From Fasciolopsis buskii (taxonomy: Eukaryota > Platyhelminthes > Trematoda > Plagiorchiida > Fasciolidae), in contig LUCM01006475.1 in the NCBI GenBank assembly GCA_008360955.1, positions 101,718 to 165,717 of the forward strand: a stretch of 64,000 bases of DNA. Reading direction: 5' to 3'. The notes below the pieces were generated by a model. That model was not told where the DNA came from. It saw only the letters and a list, made by a program, of their open reading frames with translations, and made no database searches. Numbering within the stretch: position 1 is the first letter of the stretch; each line of letters begins with the position of its first letter. Position numbers and translations under genes: made by a program. This document shows, one piece after another, positions 33,131 to 44,812 of the stretch.

Positions 33131-36100
33131 CACGAGAAGATTTGTTTCATTATGCCGAACACCATGCCATCGAGATTACTAGAACATAAATTTTCTCAAC
33201 CTGGTTTAGCCTGCCTTTCAAACTTTGGCCGCACAGGGGCTCAGATGAGAGTTGAATAGCAAAGGATCAACCAGCTTAGGTGGATCAATCCAGTCGGATA
33301 CTTGTCAAATCTTACAAACTATTATAATAAGAATTTTGGAAGCCAACGAACTAAGCGCTGATGGGTCAACAGAACATCCATGCGTACCCGCCGTATGAAT
33401 GCGACCGATGTCGACTGTTAAGTAAAAGATTAAAACACCAGGATTTAAGTTTAGTGTATCTGACAATTGTTAAATCGAACCAAATATGAATGTTCATTGA
33501 CCAGAAGGGGATTTGAATCAGACTCCAGCCCACACCTCAGCCCTACTTGTTCTCTACCAGACAAAGTACGAGGGCACTCCACGTGATGCTTTGAGATTTA
33601 ACTAAAAAGCCTCGATGCACCTTGTGTTGTTTTTTATCTTGTGACTTTACGAAATTAGTAACGCATCATTGTTGGAAGACTTAATTCGCGGACATTTCGA
33701 ATTCTGGGATAATCTATCTCAAAAGAAGTTTGTTTGTAAAACTTACCTTGAAAATGACCACCCTAGTTAGTCGAAAAATTGACAAATTGCAACCTCGACC
33801 AACAACATCGTGTTAGTAATACTATTATATCGACGTAAAACCTCCCTACACTTATCCACACTAGAATAGAATTTCTGTCATGATGTTCTTTAATTAATTA
33901 GACTGCTCTAACGGTGCGAAATGCTTGTTCAGGATAGGTTTGGTAGTATGGACAAATTTCGAACTGATCCAAAATAACGCCAGATGGTTGCATGAATTTT
34001 AGTTACTGTGTAATCCTTTCGGTTTGTTATTTGAGCCAGTGTTGCTAGCACTAGTGGACCACTCAACCGTTAGATGCCTAAAATCCTTTGCTCAGTACTT
34101 CTAAACAGTTTCACTGCATTACAGCGAGAGTGCACCTTCAAGCGATGCAATAACTTACAGGCCCCGATGTTCAAAGAGCCATGTTTGACTAAGGTTACTG
34201 AAAGAAATGGGATGTCTCCGACCTAGGGTTGCGGTAAATTTGAAGTATTGAAGTTAACAAAACTTGCCTGAGGCGTCTGGGAAACGAACAGCTGAAAATA
34301 ATCGATGATTAGACCTATTTACGACAGCAGCGATAGGTCTTACTGTGGAAATTACATGGGAATTAGTTTGATGATTGTCACATCTGAACTGCTTGGCGGT
34401 ATTATACTCTCTCTGTTATCCAATATTCGCAAAGGGTGTACAAACGTTTTCCGACCCTATTGATCCGAGAACGGTATTCGAATCACTCAGCGGAGTAGTT
34501 CCTCGGTAGGTGCCTCGTGTGTAAGACGTAGCAGGGAAAATCATTACCCTCTTACACTAGCTCTATGCTATTAATAGTGGCTGAGTTCATGCTTCTGACA
34601 TTCGAGGCATGTTTGAACTTCTCCATCGCTTGCAGCCACGGTTCTCATTCGCCGATTGTCTACGCAGGCATTAGCGAAAATTTTCGGATTATATTACGTG
34701 ACTTAAGCGTAGATCCACCACAGTATACCACCTTCGCTATTTGCACAGGATCATCTCATAGGTTTTTCACATATCTGATGAAATAACGTCGCATGGACAG
34801 AAGGTCCGATAAAAAACAACCTTGGGCTCCGATGATGTCCACGTGACATTGCGTTGTCCATCAGTGGCCGACTAGAAATAGCAACGACAAGACCAATTTT
34901 GCTATGAGGTTCCGTAAAATCAGTTTCGCATTGAAGATCTGCCAAAATCCTCCGATGTTCGTGCATGACTATCTTCGTAATATTTCAGAGTAAGACAGGA
35001 TGGTCAAAATAACCCCGAGTTGAAGCGTATAGCACTAAGGCGTCAGGTTCACTACTTAGGAGGAACATTGAATCCGAATAAGTTAAGTTAGTTGGGTTGT
35101 GTTGTATGGGACTGCATATAGCAAGGTTCATTTTGCACGTTTTACGGAGGCAGGTGTCAGATGGAAAATGGCTCATACGTGCCAGTTTCATTATATGACA
35201 AAGACTGTAGAGAAACTTATAAGTGGGTTGATCCGTTTAGGTTCGGTTTCGGCCACGTTATTCTCTCTTCCCCCTCCCGGGGTTTGGAAACATGAAGTGA
35301 TATATTCAAATGACCCTGTCAGTAATGAATAGTTGCCGAGGAGTCTTCTCCAACCAAATTTCTAACGGATCTCATCATAAGTCAAAAACGTCGTGCAATC
35401 GAAGAGCACGAGTTCCTGGTTGTAAAAATGATCGATACGAAGATCTGTTGGCATTTTGATAATCGACCCTAGAAACTACTACACCGAAAGACCATACAAA
35501 CAGTTCCTGATGACAAATAGGTCCACCATAGATTAACCACTGATCTGGGACCTGTTCAGGCAATATATTTTTATGCAACTGATGTGATAGGGCCTTTTGA
35601 AATTAGTCCTTCGTTTCATCGCAACGTCCCAGTTATAAGTCTTGAATAATTTCAATTCATGTCAAAGTCTCCTGAATCACCATTTTGAACACATCACATT
35701 TTGACCTTATACCTACACAAACCCACCAAACATCGACGGAATAGTTAATCAGTGTTTATCAAAACCGTACATTTAAAAACGGTTCACATGCAATAATCTA
35801 TCTTCCAGAGAAAGTCCCTTTTTTCAGGTTCAGTCGAAAATTTGGTTATTAACCAAGCCAGTATTGCAATCCGAATGTTTCGTTTTGAACCGCCCAGTGT
35901 GGTCGTTCTGGATATCTCCCTATGTAGCTTGTGACAGTGCAAGTATCTTTGTACGATCTAACAGCATTCACCAGATAACTCACGGCTACTATTAATCGTC
36001 TGACAGCGTACTGGTGATATATGATCTGACTCCTCTTTCCAGGCAGTATTCTGCTCCATCAGGAAAAAGGTATCCCTGTCTCTGATTTATTTCTATATTC

Positions 36101-37087
36101 GGACTACTGGAGTTTTGGCTGGCTGGTGCAACTGACAGATTCACATTAGTCCCATGAAACAGACATCTAAAATTCCACATCAGGCGCAACTTCCAGTGAC
36201 TTTCAAACGACGCAGATTTAGAAGTGCATTTGTTCAACTGAGGGAAACTGGGGAAAGTGTGGTAGTTCAGACAAAACGCCTGCTGGACCAAATGATGAAA
36301 CTTGATAAATCAAAATCAGTGTTTGAGACCCATAACACTACCATTGTGTGACTTCTCGTTTCCTGGGTGTTGCCATTACTCACCAGCATTTCTAGATCGA
36401 TCGATCCAGCTGTTCACCGTCAGCCCCGAAAGAGCAAAATTTCTGATGTACTTAATTCTGTTACATATCTCACCCGAGGAATTAGTATTTCATGAACCCT
36501 CGTCCACAATTTTCATAGCCAAATAGTAGATCATTTTCCATTGTTTTCCAGCTCTCAGAAGCTGCCGTTTTCAAAATGTTCCCATTTTCGCTGGAATCAG
36601 TTTCTCTGAATTTCTACAAAAACGGGCTCTTAAAATGTAGCAGCTGACTGGCCACGGGTTGTCCCGCATAACTGAACGAACAATCATGCAATAAATATCA
36701 AGAATAATCACCTGATGGAAGACACTAAAAATTGGGATGAGTCAGTTTTCGTACTGAATAGTCAACGCATATTACAAGCTTCGGGACACAGACAGAAAAC
36801 CAACAGATAGATGAGCAGGGGAACATTATACAGATACTTCCGTAGCGGAATGCAATCCAGACCTCTGTGGTGAAATATTCTGGTGTTTTGCGTCAAATCA
36901 TAAACCTCTTCCGGAAATTTTTTGGACTCTTCTGTAAAAGGGGGTAGATATGATTAAGTGCGGGATACCGCTCTTCAGTGATTTTGGCAGGCACTCGGAA
37001 AGTGCCATGAGAGGAATTGTGATTCGTATTAGTTCATCTCCTCTTGGAAACTTTCATGCATCATTACCGAAACCACAATGTGTCACT
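33131..37087. other. no gene recognised
   Basis: Only short frames without recognisable motifs. A B-box-like GTATTCGAATCAC at about 34470 stands alone. Confidence 0.45.
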
Positions 37088-37215
37088 TTCGGGAAGGGAA
37101 TGACGGCCTTCAAAGAAGTGCCAAGTGGGTGGGTTGATCGGCTGTTAGAGGATTCGAACCCACCACCTTTACGTCCCAACATCGAGACTTTATCAGTTTA
37201 ACCACCGCGTTAGTT
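37088..37215 (-). repeat. tRNA-derived SINE-like repeat, family A
   Basis: On the minus strand: GCGGTGGTTAAACTGATAAA, GTGGGTTCGAATCC, CAGCCGATCAACCC, CCACTTGGCACTTC, then CCTTCCCGAAAGTGACACA. This is the family A order. The B box is perfect (GGTTCGAATCC). Confidence 0.7.
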
Positions 37216-38435
37216 GCTGGCCTACGCAAGTTAGCATGGGTAAACTGAATAGCTAAATCCAACTGCTGATTAGACCGATGTGAATTATCTAAAGTGCACA
37301 TATTGCAGTCATCGGTCTGCTTGACTGAATTAAATCTGAACGATAGTATTTCAGAAGCTTTCAACACACCGACTTCAGTTCAATACTCAAGACCAAGGAC
37401 GAACCAGTTTTCGGTGATGAACTGCCGAACAGTACCGCCCATTTTTCGAGAGTCACTCTGCATTTTGTTTTGCCAGTCGTCTACTATTTGTGCTCTTTGC
37501 TCTTGTTTCAATCTGACAACCATCTGCTAGGTTATTTTTGGATACCCGTGTTATTTCCCCGAAATCGCTGTTACATTACAAATTCACGGCTCGATTGTAG
37601 GACTGACAATTGCTGGTTTAGTATATTTTAGAGCCCAAGACCTAGGTTAAAATAGACACTAAAATTACTACTCCTGACGAGTTCACGCTAGGTTATCAAG
37701 CCACGTTAAAACATCGCACAATTCCCACGTGATGTGACCGTTCCAGGTATCCATCATTCAAGAAAATCTTTTTAGGTATACTTTTTCTTCTACAACCGCC
37801 TGGGAATACTAAACGGTGATCAGTCGCTATGAACCGACTAAAAATCCCGTAGTACATCGTCTGACACGCCGCCTAATGCGGAAAGAAGTGACATTTCGTT
37901 GATCTGATTTAAAGGTTTGCTTGACGAACTGACAAAAAACCCACTCGGATTGTACAACAAGCGAGATGAACTGAGGCATCAATGTGAACGTTATGCTTGA
38001 ATTGGGGTTTCTTTTCCTTGACCATCCCAGACTACGATGGTGTCTCCATCATAAATTAAGAACAACCGGGGGTCGTGAACGAATGCACTGACTGAAAGTA
38101 GTGGCCCAAATGAGTGCACCGCTATTCGTCCATAGAAAGTTTTATGTTCGCTGCTGTTAGTTTCTTAATCACTCTTCCAGCAGACAGATATTAAATCTTC
38201 TTGACATCCCGCTAAGGAAATCATCGTGGTGAAATTCGATCAGGTTATAAAGGAGACTAGGCTATTAACCAACAGACCCAATTTCGCATTTTGCTAATGA
38301 ATTGTCAGCAAATGTGATGGAACAGTTTGTTGGACAGTGGAATACTAGGATCATTTAGAACTACACCTAGACTTTCTAGCTGCTGCGGAGATCCTCTTCC
38401 CACAATGGTTTTACAACAGAGAGTGATCGCCTGCT
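37216..38435. other. no gene recognised
   Basis: Nothing recognisable upstream of the LINE fragment; its 5' part cannot be traced here. Confidence 0.4.
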
Positions 38436-38439
38436 CAGT

Positions 38440-39490
38440 CAAATCAAGGTGAACTTCGACACGGTGGACCGTGAACTGGACGGGTATTCACAATGCGTCG
38501 AAGAATGGGACACCACCACATGCTGCAGAAGTCTAATGTAGCCTGTTTCATTAATTCTGATTGGTTGTAGGTCCCAACAAAAGTTGACGGCTTACCCGCT
38601 AGGCCCACAAGGATAGCACAAGAATACTAGTCGTCCACTACCACATGAGTGTAAAAGTGGGATCAGGAAACTCTAGAACTCGCCATTCGTTACGAGATGA
38701 GATACGCCTTTCCACTTTCTCCGGTCTTGTTCAGCAGCGTCAGAGGTTGGACAATGATTTATCCGATGGCCGGATACCCAGGCGTCTAACTGTGTCCACC
38801 ATGCTGCTTCTCAAGTTTGGGGTTTGCGAACGGCGTTGCTGTGTTTGGTGATTCTTCAACCACAGTCCAGCTAGTTCTTGATCAAATCAATCTATATGCT
38901 ACGAAAGTCGACCTGAAAGTCAGCGTTGATGAAACAAAAACTTTCCCGACATTCTCAGACGCCGGTGCTCAGCAGCTATTAATAACGGGCTAAAAAATCT
39001 AGAACATACTGCCATTCAAGTGCCTAGGATCTATTCTGATACCGAACGGTCGAATGGAGGACGAAGTTACAACCATGATCGTGCAAACAAATAAAGAGTT
39101 TTTAGTAGGGCGACGTATGGTGTGAAAGCGCAGTGGAGCCAGCCTTTTAGAAAAGAATCCCGCCTTTCTTGTTGCTATCCGCCCCATACAGCATCTGGAT
39201 ATGAAACCTATTCACTATGGTCCGACGATACCAGATGGTTTAGAGTATTCGAACACCGGTGCTTGCAGCGAGTACTCCGGACAAAGTGGAGTAAAGGGCA
39301 TTTCAAATGACAAGTATGAATGCGGTGCGGCAGCATTGAAGAACTTTCCATCGTCTCCCAAAGCCGATGGTTGTAATGGTTTGCCACGTGTACGGAGATC
39401 CCTCGACAAACAATCTATCCTCGTTTGGAGTGTTGTTGCCGCTCGGGGGACCAGCTGAACACGTGGATTAGCGTCGACCAGAGGGTTTGA
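38440..39490 (+). mobile_element. LINE (non-LTR) reverse-transcriptase remnant
   Basis: Pieces in three frames follow the order of a LINE RT. FDTVDRELD at about 38455 corresponds to the finger motif FDxVDR. At about 38818, FANGVAVFGDSSTTVQLVLD corresponds to the FADD catalytic box, with ADD decayed to ANG; VDLKVSVDETKTFP follows. NGRMEDEVTTMIVQTNKEF is at about 39049. ASGYETYSLWSDDTRWFRVF and EHRCLQRVLRTKW at about 39190-39290 correspond to the well-known YGCETW...VFEHRCLRRILR block, followed by a degraded WLGHVLR-like end. Loss of the catalytic Asp pair and several frameshifts make it a dead copy. The 5' endonuclease is absent. Confidence 0.75.
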
Positions 39491-40570
39491 AAAGTTTAGG
39501 TTTATGAAAACTGGACAGAATTCTCTATGGCGTTAACCTCCACCCAATATATAGGTGGAGTTGACTCATCTTCTAAGAGACTGCCTTGAAAGAATAATCG
39601 GGTAGGTATATAACTGAGAAAACAGTTGAAACGCGCTTATCTGCTTCCTTGAAACATTCCCCTTCAGAAACTGTCGTCATATTTGGAGAATAAAAAGAAC
39701 GAGGCTTGGAACATGCTTAACCAGACGTTCACAGTTTGAAGCTCTGCCGATAACGGCTTTGATTTTTCAAGTAAGATTCCTTACAATCTTATAATTCTTA
39801 GAAGCACCGACTGACGCCTCGTAAACTCCTGTTTCCTGACTGACTTCGGACGAGTGTTTTGAATATCTTTACAAAAGCGTAACCCCAGATTGATTAATTA
39901 TTTTTGCCATGTCAACGGTCAACCTGCTTCCACGAAACCGCCTTTGAATAATATGAAATTACTTATCATATTATACTATTGTTCAACTTATCCAACGGGA
40001 AACTGTGGATGCCCTGTATAATGATTTAATTCGTATCATAAAATCATTTGTTTTTCAAAACGCTGTCTGTTCCTTTCTTATTGATGCTTTTCCCATTTTA
40101 GCGTCATTTTGGATGCTCCATGTCCGGGACAAAAAGGAATAAAAAAAATGGCTGTATTTCGTTGTTTGTTTTTTCTCATTCTATTTAAATTAATCGGAGT
40201 TGGCTGTTACATATGCCATCCCACCCTATCCAGTGACAACCAATGACATTTTGGAAACCAGTCTGTCCCGCAAAACTTGTCACTGCTGAATTACTGGAAA
40301 GGTTCGTTGACATGATTTTGGGCACTGTTTACAATTATGAGGGAGACGCACGATGAGGTAAATACCCGTCGTTGACACCATCAACTTCAAGAAGAGAATA
40401 CAGAATAAACGAAAACGCGATCCTGATGATTTTAAGATTGTCAAATGTCATTTTCGACCAATCAGACGAGTGTTCGGCCTCGGGGACAACCGCAGTTGGA
40501 AAATTAGGCATGCTGACGATCTGCCGCTAAACTTCATTGCAATGCTGTCAGTTTTCCAATCCGTCGCTGG
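39491..40570. other. no gene recognised
   Basis: AT-rich stretch without coding or repeat signal that I can name. Confidence 0.4.
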
Positions 40571-40742
40571 TGGCCGGCGGTGGTCAAGCGGATGCGGTCG
40601 CGGCATTTGGGCATGAAGATCGCGGGTTCCAGTCCTCCTGTCGCCGATCAACTTCCCCGCTTGACAGCCCCCTGTTGGCCTCGGCCACCTTTCTGAAAAA
40701 TGATGTACATCGTTATTTCATTAACAAAGGAAGTGAAAGGCA
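40571..40742 (+). repeat. tRNA-derived SINE-like repeat, family A
   Basis: The clearest copy of the family: GGCCGGCGGTGGTCAAGCGG at the head, ATCGCGGGTTCCAGTCCTCC in the B-box position, then TCGCCGATCAACTTCCCCGC, AGCCCCCTGTTGGCC, a TTTCTGAAAAATGATGTACA block and the tail ATTAACAAAGGAAG. The pol III box arrangement suggests descent from a tRNA. Confidence 0.75.
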
Positions 40743-41289
40743 AAAGCTAGTCTTTGTAGTGCTCAAAAAGACAAGTGGTGTGTCCAGTAATATGTTAAGA
40801 ATGCATGAATACCAAATAAAGTTAATCGGATTATTAGACAGGGGTAAACTGATAGTGCGGTAATTTACATCTGTCATTCGTCGATATGGGAATGCAGAGG
40901 ATTGCCAAGTCGAAATTCGGACACCGCGCCTTGATGGGCTGGATATTTGAGGTGACGTGTTCCGTCATCATCCACGTGCTTGCATGACAAAAAAAAAGAA
41001 TCACAATGTACACAAAGTGAGCCGCCCCGAAGCCTCGAGGCAATGAAGCAGAAACTGTAGATGACCATAGAAATGGAAAAAGGTGTATCTTCCATGTATC
41101 GTCTGGTTTTTACTGCATGAAAATGTCGCATAGAATTGAGTAGGTAACTCATTGGAATGAAAGGAACAGTATTCTTAGCTGAACATAAAAGGTTGGATTA
41201 GAAAAATTTGGCACAGCAGAAACGATCTAGCGGCAAAAGTGCACAACGGCTTTGATTCGGTAGGTTGTAAGGCCGGATCTTGTCTAGAA

Positions 41290-41705
41290 AACACGATTGA
41301 TAGACAAGCCCGTTCGGGCCCGAGTAAACTATGCACTGGTTAAGGATCGGGTTGATTGCAAGCCGGAAAGCAAGGGATAGGGGGACAAAACCAGCCACCC
41401 GTCCCATCATTGGAACGAGGAAAGAGCGATGGTACACTCAGAGGTGAATGAGGAGCCAGTTCAAAATGAAGGCCAATGAAGAGGAAGTGGATACGGGAGG
41501 CGGAGAACAATTAGCCAACGAGCTTCAGCTTGAGCAGACCCATATAAATCATTTGATCAGAACAGGCAGTCGTGTTGACCCACCGGAGGCTATCCGGCCG
41601 TTCTTGTTTGACTAAGCGGGGTGTGATTGGACGAGAACCAAGATGACCGACTGAAGGCGCTGGAGTTAGCGACCAGGACAATCAAATCACAAAACAAAAA
41701 GTAGC
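41290..41705 (+). repeat. unclassified interspersed repeat, family E
   Basis: Second member of the pair with 20095-20660, in the same orientation and block order. No coding frame. Confidence 0.4.
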
Positions 41706-42768
41706 CTTCAGACAAAAAATGGAGACCCGAAAAGGTTCAAGTAACCGACAGACTGAATGCGTCGTTTAAGTTTGCTTTGTCCAACAAGACCATCTGCGAT
41801 CGACTATTCTGAGGATTCAGCCCAAAATTATGGGGTTAGGATTATGTTGAATACCGATTTGACTGAAATCAAACCGAAGTAGTTTTCACGAACCATATGA
41901 TTCAAGCACAAATCCATTGGCGGACAAATCAAGAGGAGTTCAATTGAGCTTCCATTCATTAGAATTTGGTTCATTGATTTTTGCTGCATTGTTTGGATCT
42001 AGGATATTGCGGCGAAAACTAATCAGTGATTTGATTTTTAACAACCCACAGGTAGTTACTCATAATAGAAAAAAAAACCAGGTAATTATAATGAGACCGT
42101 TTTCATCCCTTCTATCTATCCTACCATAGATGTCGCACACAGTTTTTCACATGATTTACAAAAGTGCATGCCACTGCCAAGTTTGATGTGTGCAGTGCAT
42201 TTAATTAACTTATTTTTGGATCCACGAAGGTTGGGGGCATAACAAACAACGAAGTGCAGCTTATTAGTGAAATTCTTACCCTATGTACAAGCTTCTAGTT
42301 TTAAAATTAGTGTCAATATATCCAGCAGATCTGATGGAAAGCAATACAACTTTTACGGTTTGCTGAGTTAGAAACCTGTGATCTACAACAAGATGGACAG
42401 TTTAGGAAATTCTGTTCATCCATCCGTGAATTTTTTGCAAGCTAACGGAAGATTTTTCAATTGAATCTGTCCGTATTTCAGGATATGCGACAAACCAGTT
42501 ACAAAAGCTAGTTGAGCCTTTCCTCACAAGATGCAAGTAATGTTATTCGAAATCGAGAACAAAGGGGTAGTCACGTGTGGAATCAGCCAGAAACAGTAGG
42601 GCATTGGTCTGAAGCCGCGTGCAACATAGTACCTATCAAAATTGAGAAACAGTGTGATGCTCACGGACAAGTTGCACTTGTGAAAGAATTTCTGTTATCT
42701 GAAAAGCAACGAAAAACAACACTGACTGGGTGCTATGTTCACGTGTTTATAATTATTGGATATCCCCT
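41706..42768. other. no gene recognised
   Basis: Short frames only (42512-42790 is the longest, 92 codons), with no motif. Confidence 0.4.
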
Positions 42769-43040
42769 CCGGAGGTGGTCAAATGTATAAATCGTTTGTC
42801 ACCCCAAAATGGTCAGTGGTTCGAACCGCAGGTCCGCCGGTCACTTTGGTGGCAGGCGGCAATTCGCTGTCGTCCACCCGTTACCGCTGCTGATCTATTA
42901 GAACCTTATGCGGTTCAGCATCATCTCAAGTTTCACAACCAAGGTATCCGGTATACCCCACCGCCGTGTGTAGTAAGCCTTAGTGGTTCTAGGGCGTGCT
43001 CATTCCATCACATTCATGCATAGCCTGAATAATAAAAAAA
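42769..43040 (+). repeat. tRNA-derived SINE-like repeat, family B
   Basis: Head GGAGGTGGTCAAATGTATAA, B-box-like GTGGTTCGAACCGC, body GTCCGCCGGTCACTTTGGTGG, and an A-rich end near 43030 (AATAATAAAAAAAAC). It is paired with 15600-15800 and carries an internal segment absent there. Confidence 0.65.
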
Positions 43041-43107
43041 ACATTTCGATAAGAATACTAAATCCCACAGGAGACATTAATTTGCCAATTCTCGTACTGT
43101 AATCAAC

Positions 43108-43605
43108 TTGTTTCTTCCTATTTTTCGGTTACATTTCGATCTCCGTCACCTTCCTAAGTTTATTAAAACTCAGTATGACTTAGCGCGCATGGGTTTATCT
43201 TCACTCCGGAGGGCCGTTCTACTGGGGATCATCCGAGGGTTATCGACTTTCACTTTTCCATGTAAATCGCCAGTCTTGTTTACCCTTTCTTCTGATATGA
43301 CTGCACTTGAATCATGCGTGGTAGGTTTTGTCTTCCTGATTTCATCCAACCCCATTTATCGGCCGCATGCCCTGACTTCCCACAAGCAATTAGTTGGGTT
43401 TCTCATCTGCCTTAGAATGGGGACCTTTGGTCTTCCTTTTTATGTGAAGTTCACGCCCCATCTGTTTACTGTGACCGTGGTTATTGTTTGTACTTTCTAT
43501 CCGTTCATCTGCTACATGGGCCTCACTTGCTACTTTCCCGTATTGGTCAAACTCATTACAAACCGATCTTCTTTCTCTGACCATGACTCGGTCCCTGGCA
43601 GCTAG
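43108..43605 (+). other. 165-codon open frame of unknown nature
   Basis: The longest open frame after the receptor. The plus-strand translation is rich in Phe, Leu and Val and could look like membrane segments. However, the complementary strand is also open in two stretches (43584-43390 and 43355-43170) whose basic, polar composition is more protein-like. Neither strand shows a domain I recognise. It lies between two SINEs, so a decayed transposon is as likely as a gene. No start context or splice sites were supported. Confidence 0.2.
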
Positions 43606-43684
43606 GCGGACCTCCGCCTTTGTTCGTTCTTTCCACTTTCCCCTTATCTTTCTAATTTCGTTATTAATGAAACATCAAATTTTA

Positions 43685-43815
43685 TCATTTTCAGAGACGG
43701 GACCGTGGTCATCAGACGACTGCCAACTGGAGAAGTTGAGCGACGGTGAGAGGATTCGAAGTCGGGACTTTCACTTCCAAAAGCACAACGTCATCTGTTT
43801 GACCGCCGCCCATTC
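43685..43815 (-). repeat. tRNA-derived SINE-like repeat, family A
   Basis: On the minus strand: GGGCGGCGGTCAAACAGATG, CGACTTCGAATCCTCTCACC, TCGCTCAACTTCTCCAGTTG, GCAGTCGTCTGATGACC, then GTCTCTGAAAATG. This is the family order; the B box is slightly degraded. Confidence 0.65.
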
Positions 43816-44467
43816 GAAACGACCGATATCGATCCAGGGTTTGCTGTAGTTGGACTGATCACAAGTTTGACGTACGTTTTCTGAGGTATAAGCAGATTAC
43901 CTACCGGTTTATTATAAATTGAAAATCGAGCGCACGACCCACATGTTCGTCAGCAACTGTCTAGCGGTCCAGTTTTCCTATTATAATCCCATTTTGCATG
44001 CATAAGTCATCAGGACAAGAGTTTAGCATTTAGCCATCATTTTTCATTTTATAGCGCACGAACCAGCGTAGGCGACTCCGGTAAGGTTAAGATGAGGGGG
44101 AGAACTCATATCGGGAATCCGTAAACAAGCGTGTTAAAGTTGTCGGACGGGGATTTAACAAGCCGGGTACCTTTAAAAATGGAAAGGTGCTGATTCGTCT
44201 TGCTTTGGGTAAAATTTGCGATTTTCACTAAGATGAAAACGATCACTGTTGCTGTATTTTGCAGTCTGCTTGCAAAATACTACTGCTATTACCACTATTA
44301 CTACTACTGTCGGTATTACGAGTTCTATCACCATCTGTACTAATACCTATTCTCTTATTTCTTACGGTAACAGGCTTCTTATTTCCCCCATTTCATTGGC
44401 CTCTAATATCCTGATGCCCTCATTTTGGGTGTCCTTTAAATGCCGAAGACAGTCCTAGCCGTCTGCA

Positions 44468-44540
44468 AGAGTGGCCGCGGTCCTCTTGTTGAAAATGATG
44501 TCCATTATTGCCTTATTAAACAAAGAAAGAAACAAATGAA
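44468..44540 (+). repeat. family A SINE tail fragment
   Basis: GTGGCCGCGGTCCTCTTGTT, GAAAATGATGTCCATTATTG and ATTAAACAAAGAAAG match the 3' body and tail of family A. The tRNA-like head is missing. Confidence 0.5.
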
Positions 44541-44812
44541 AAAAGTAAAAGGTAAAAAAGTATCTTATCGAACGCAGGAACGGGTCTTCCAGATCATTGA
44601 ATATTCTTAAACTGCTGAACTCTCCAATCTTCGACGTGGCTCAGCTCTTTCATCTGCCTTCTGCAACCTCTCATCGTTAGCAGCTAATAACCAATAGAGC
44701 GGGTCGGACCCGCAAACTTCCTTTGACAATGCATGCTGAATCTGCTTTCCTTAAGGTGCACGGGCTTGCTTGGCGTTTCTTCTGCGAAAGCAGAGATTAC
44801 CTTACATTCTAG

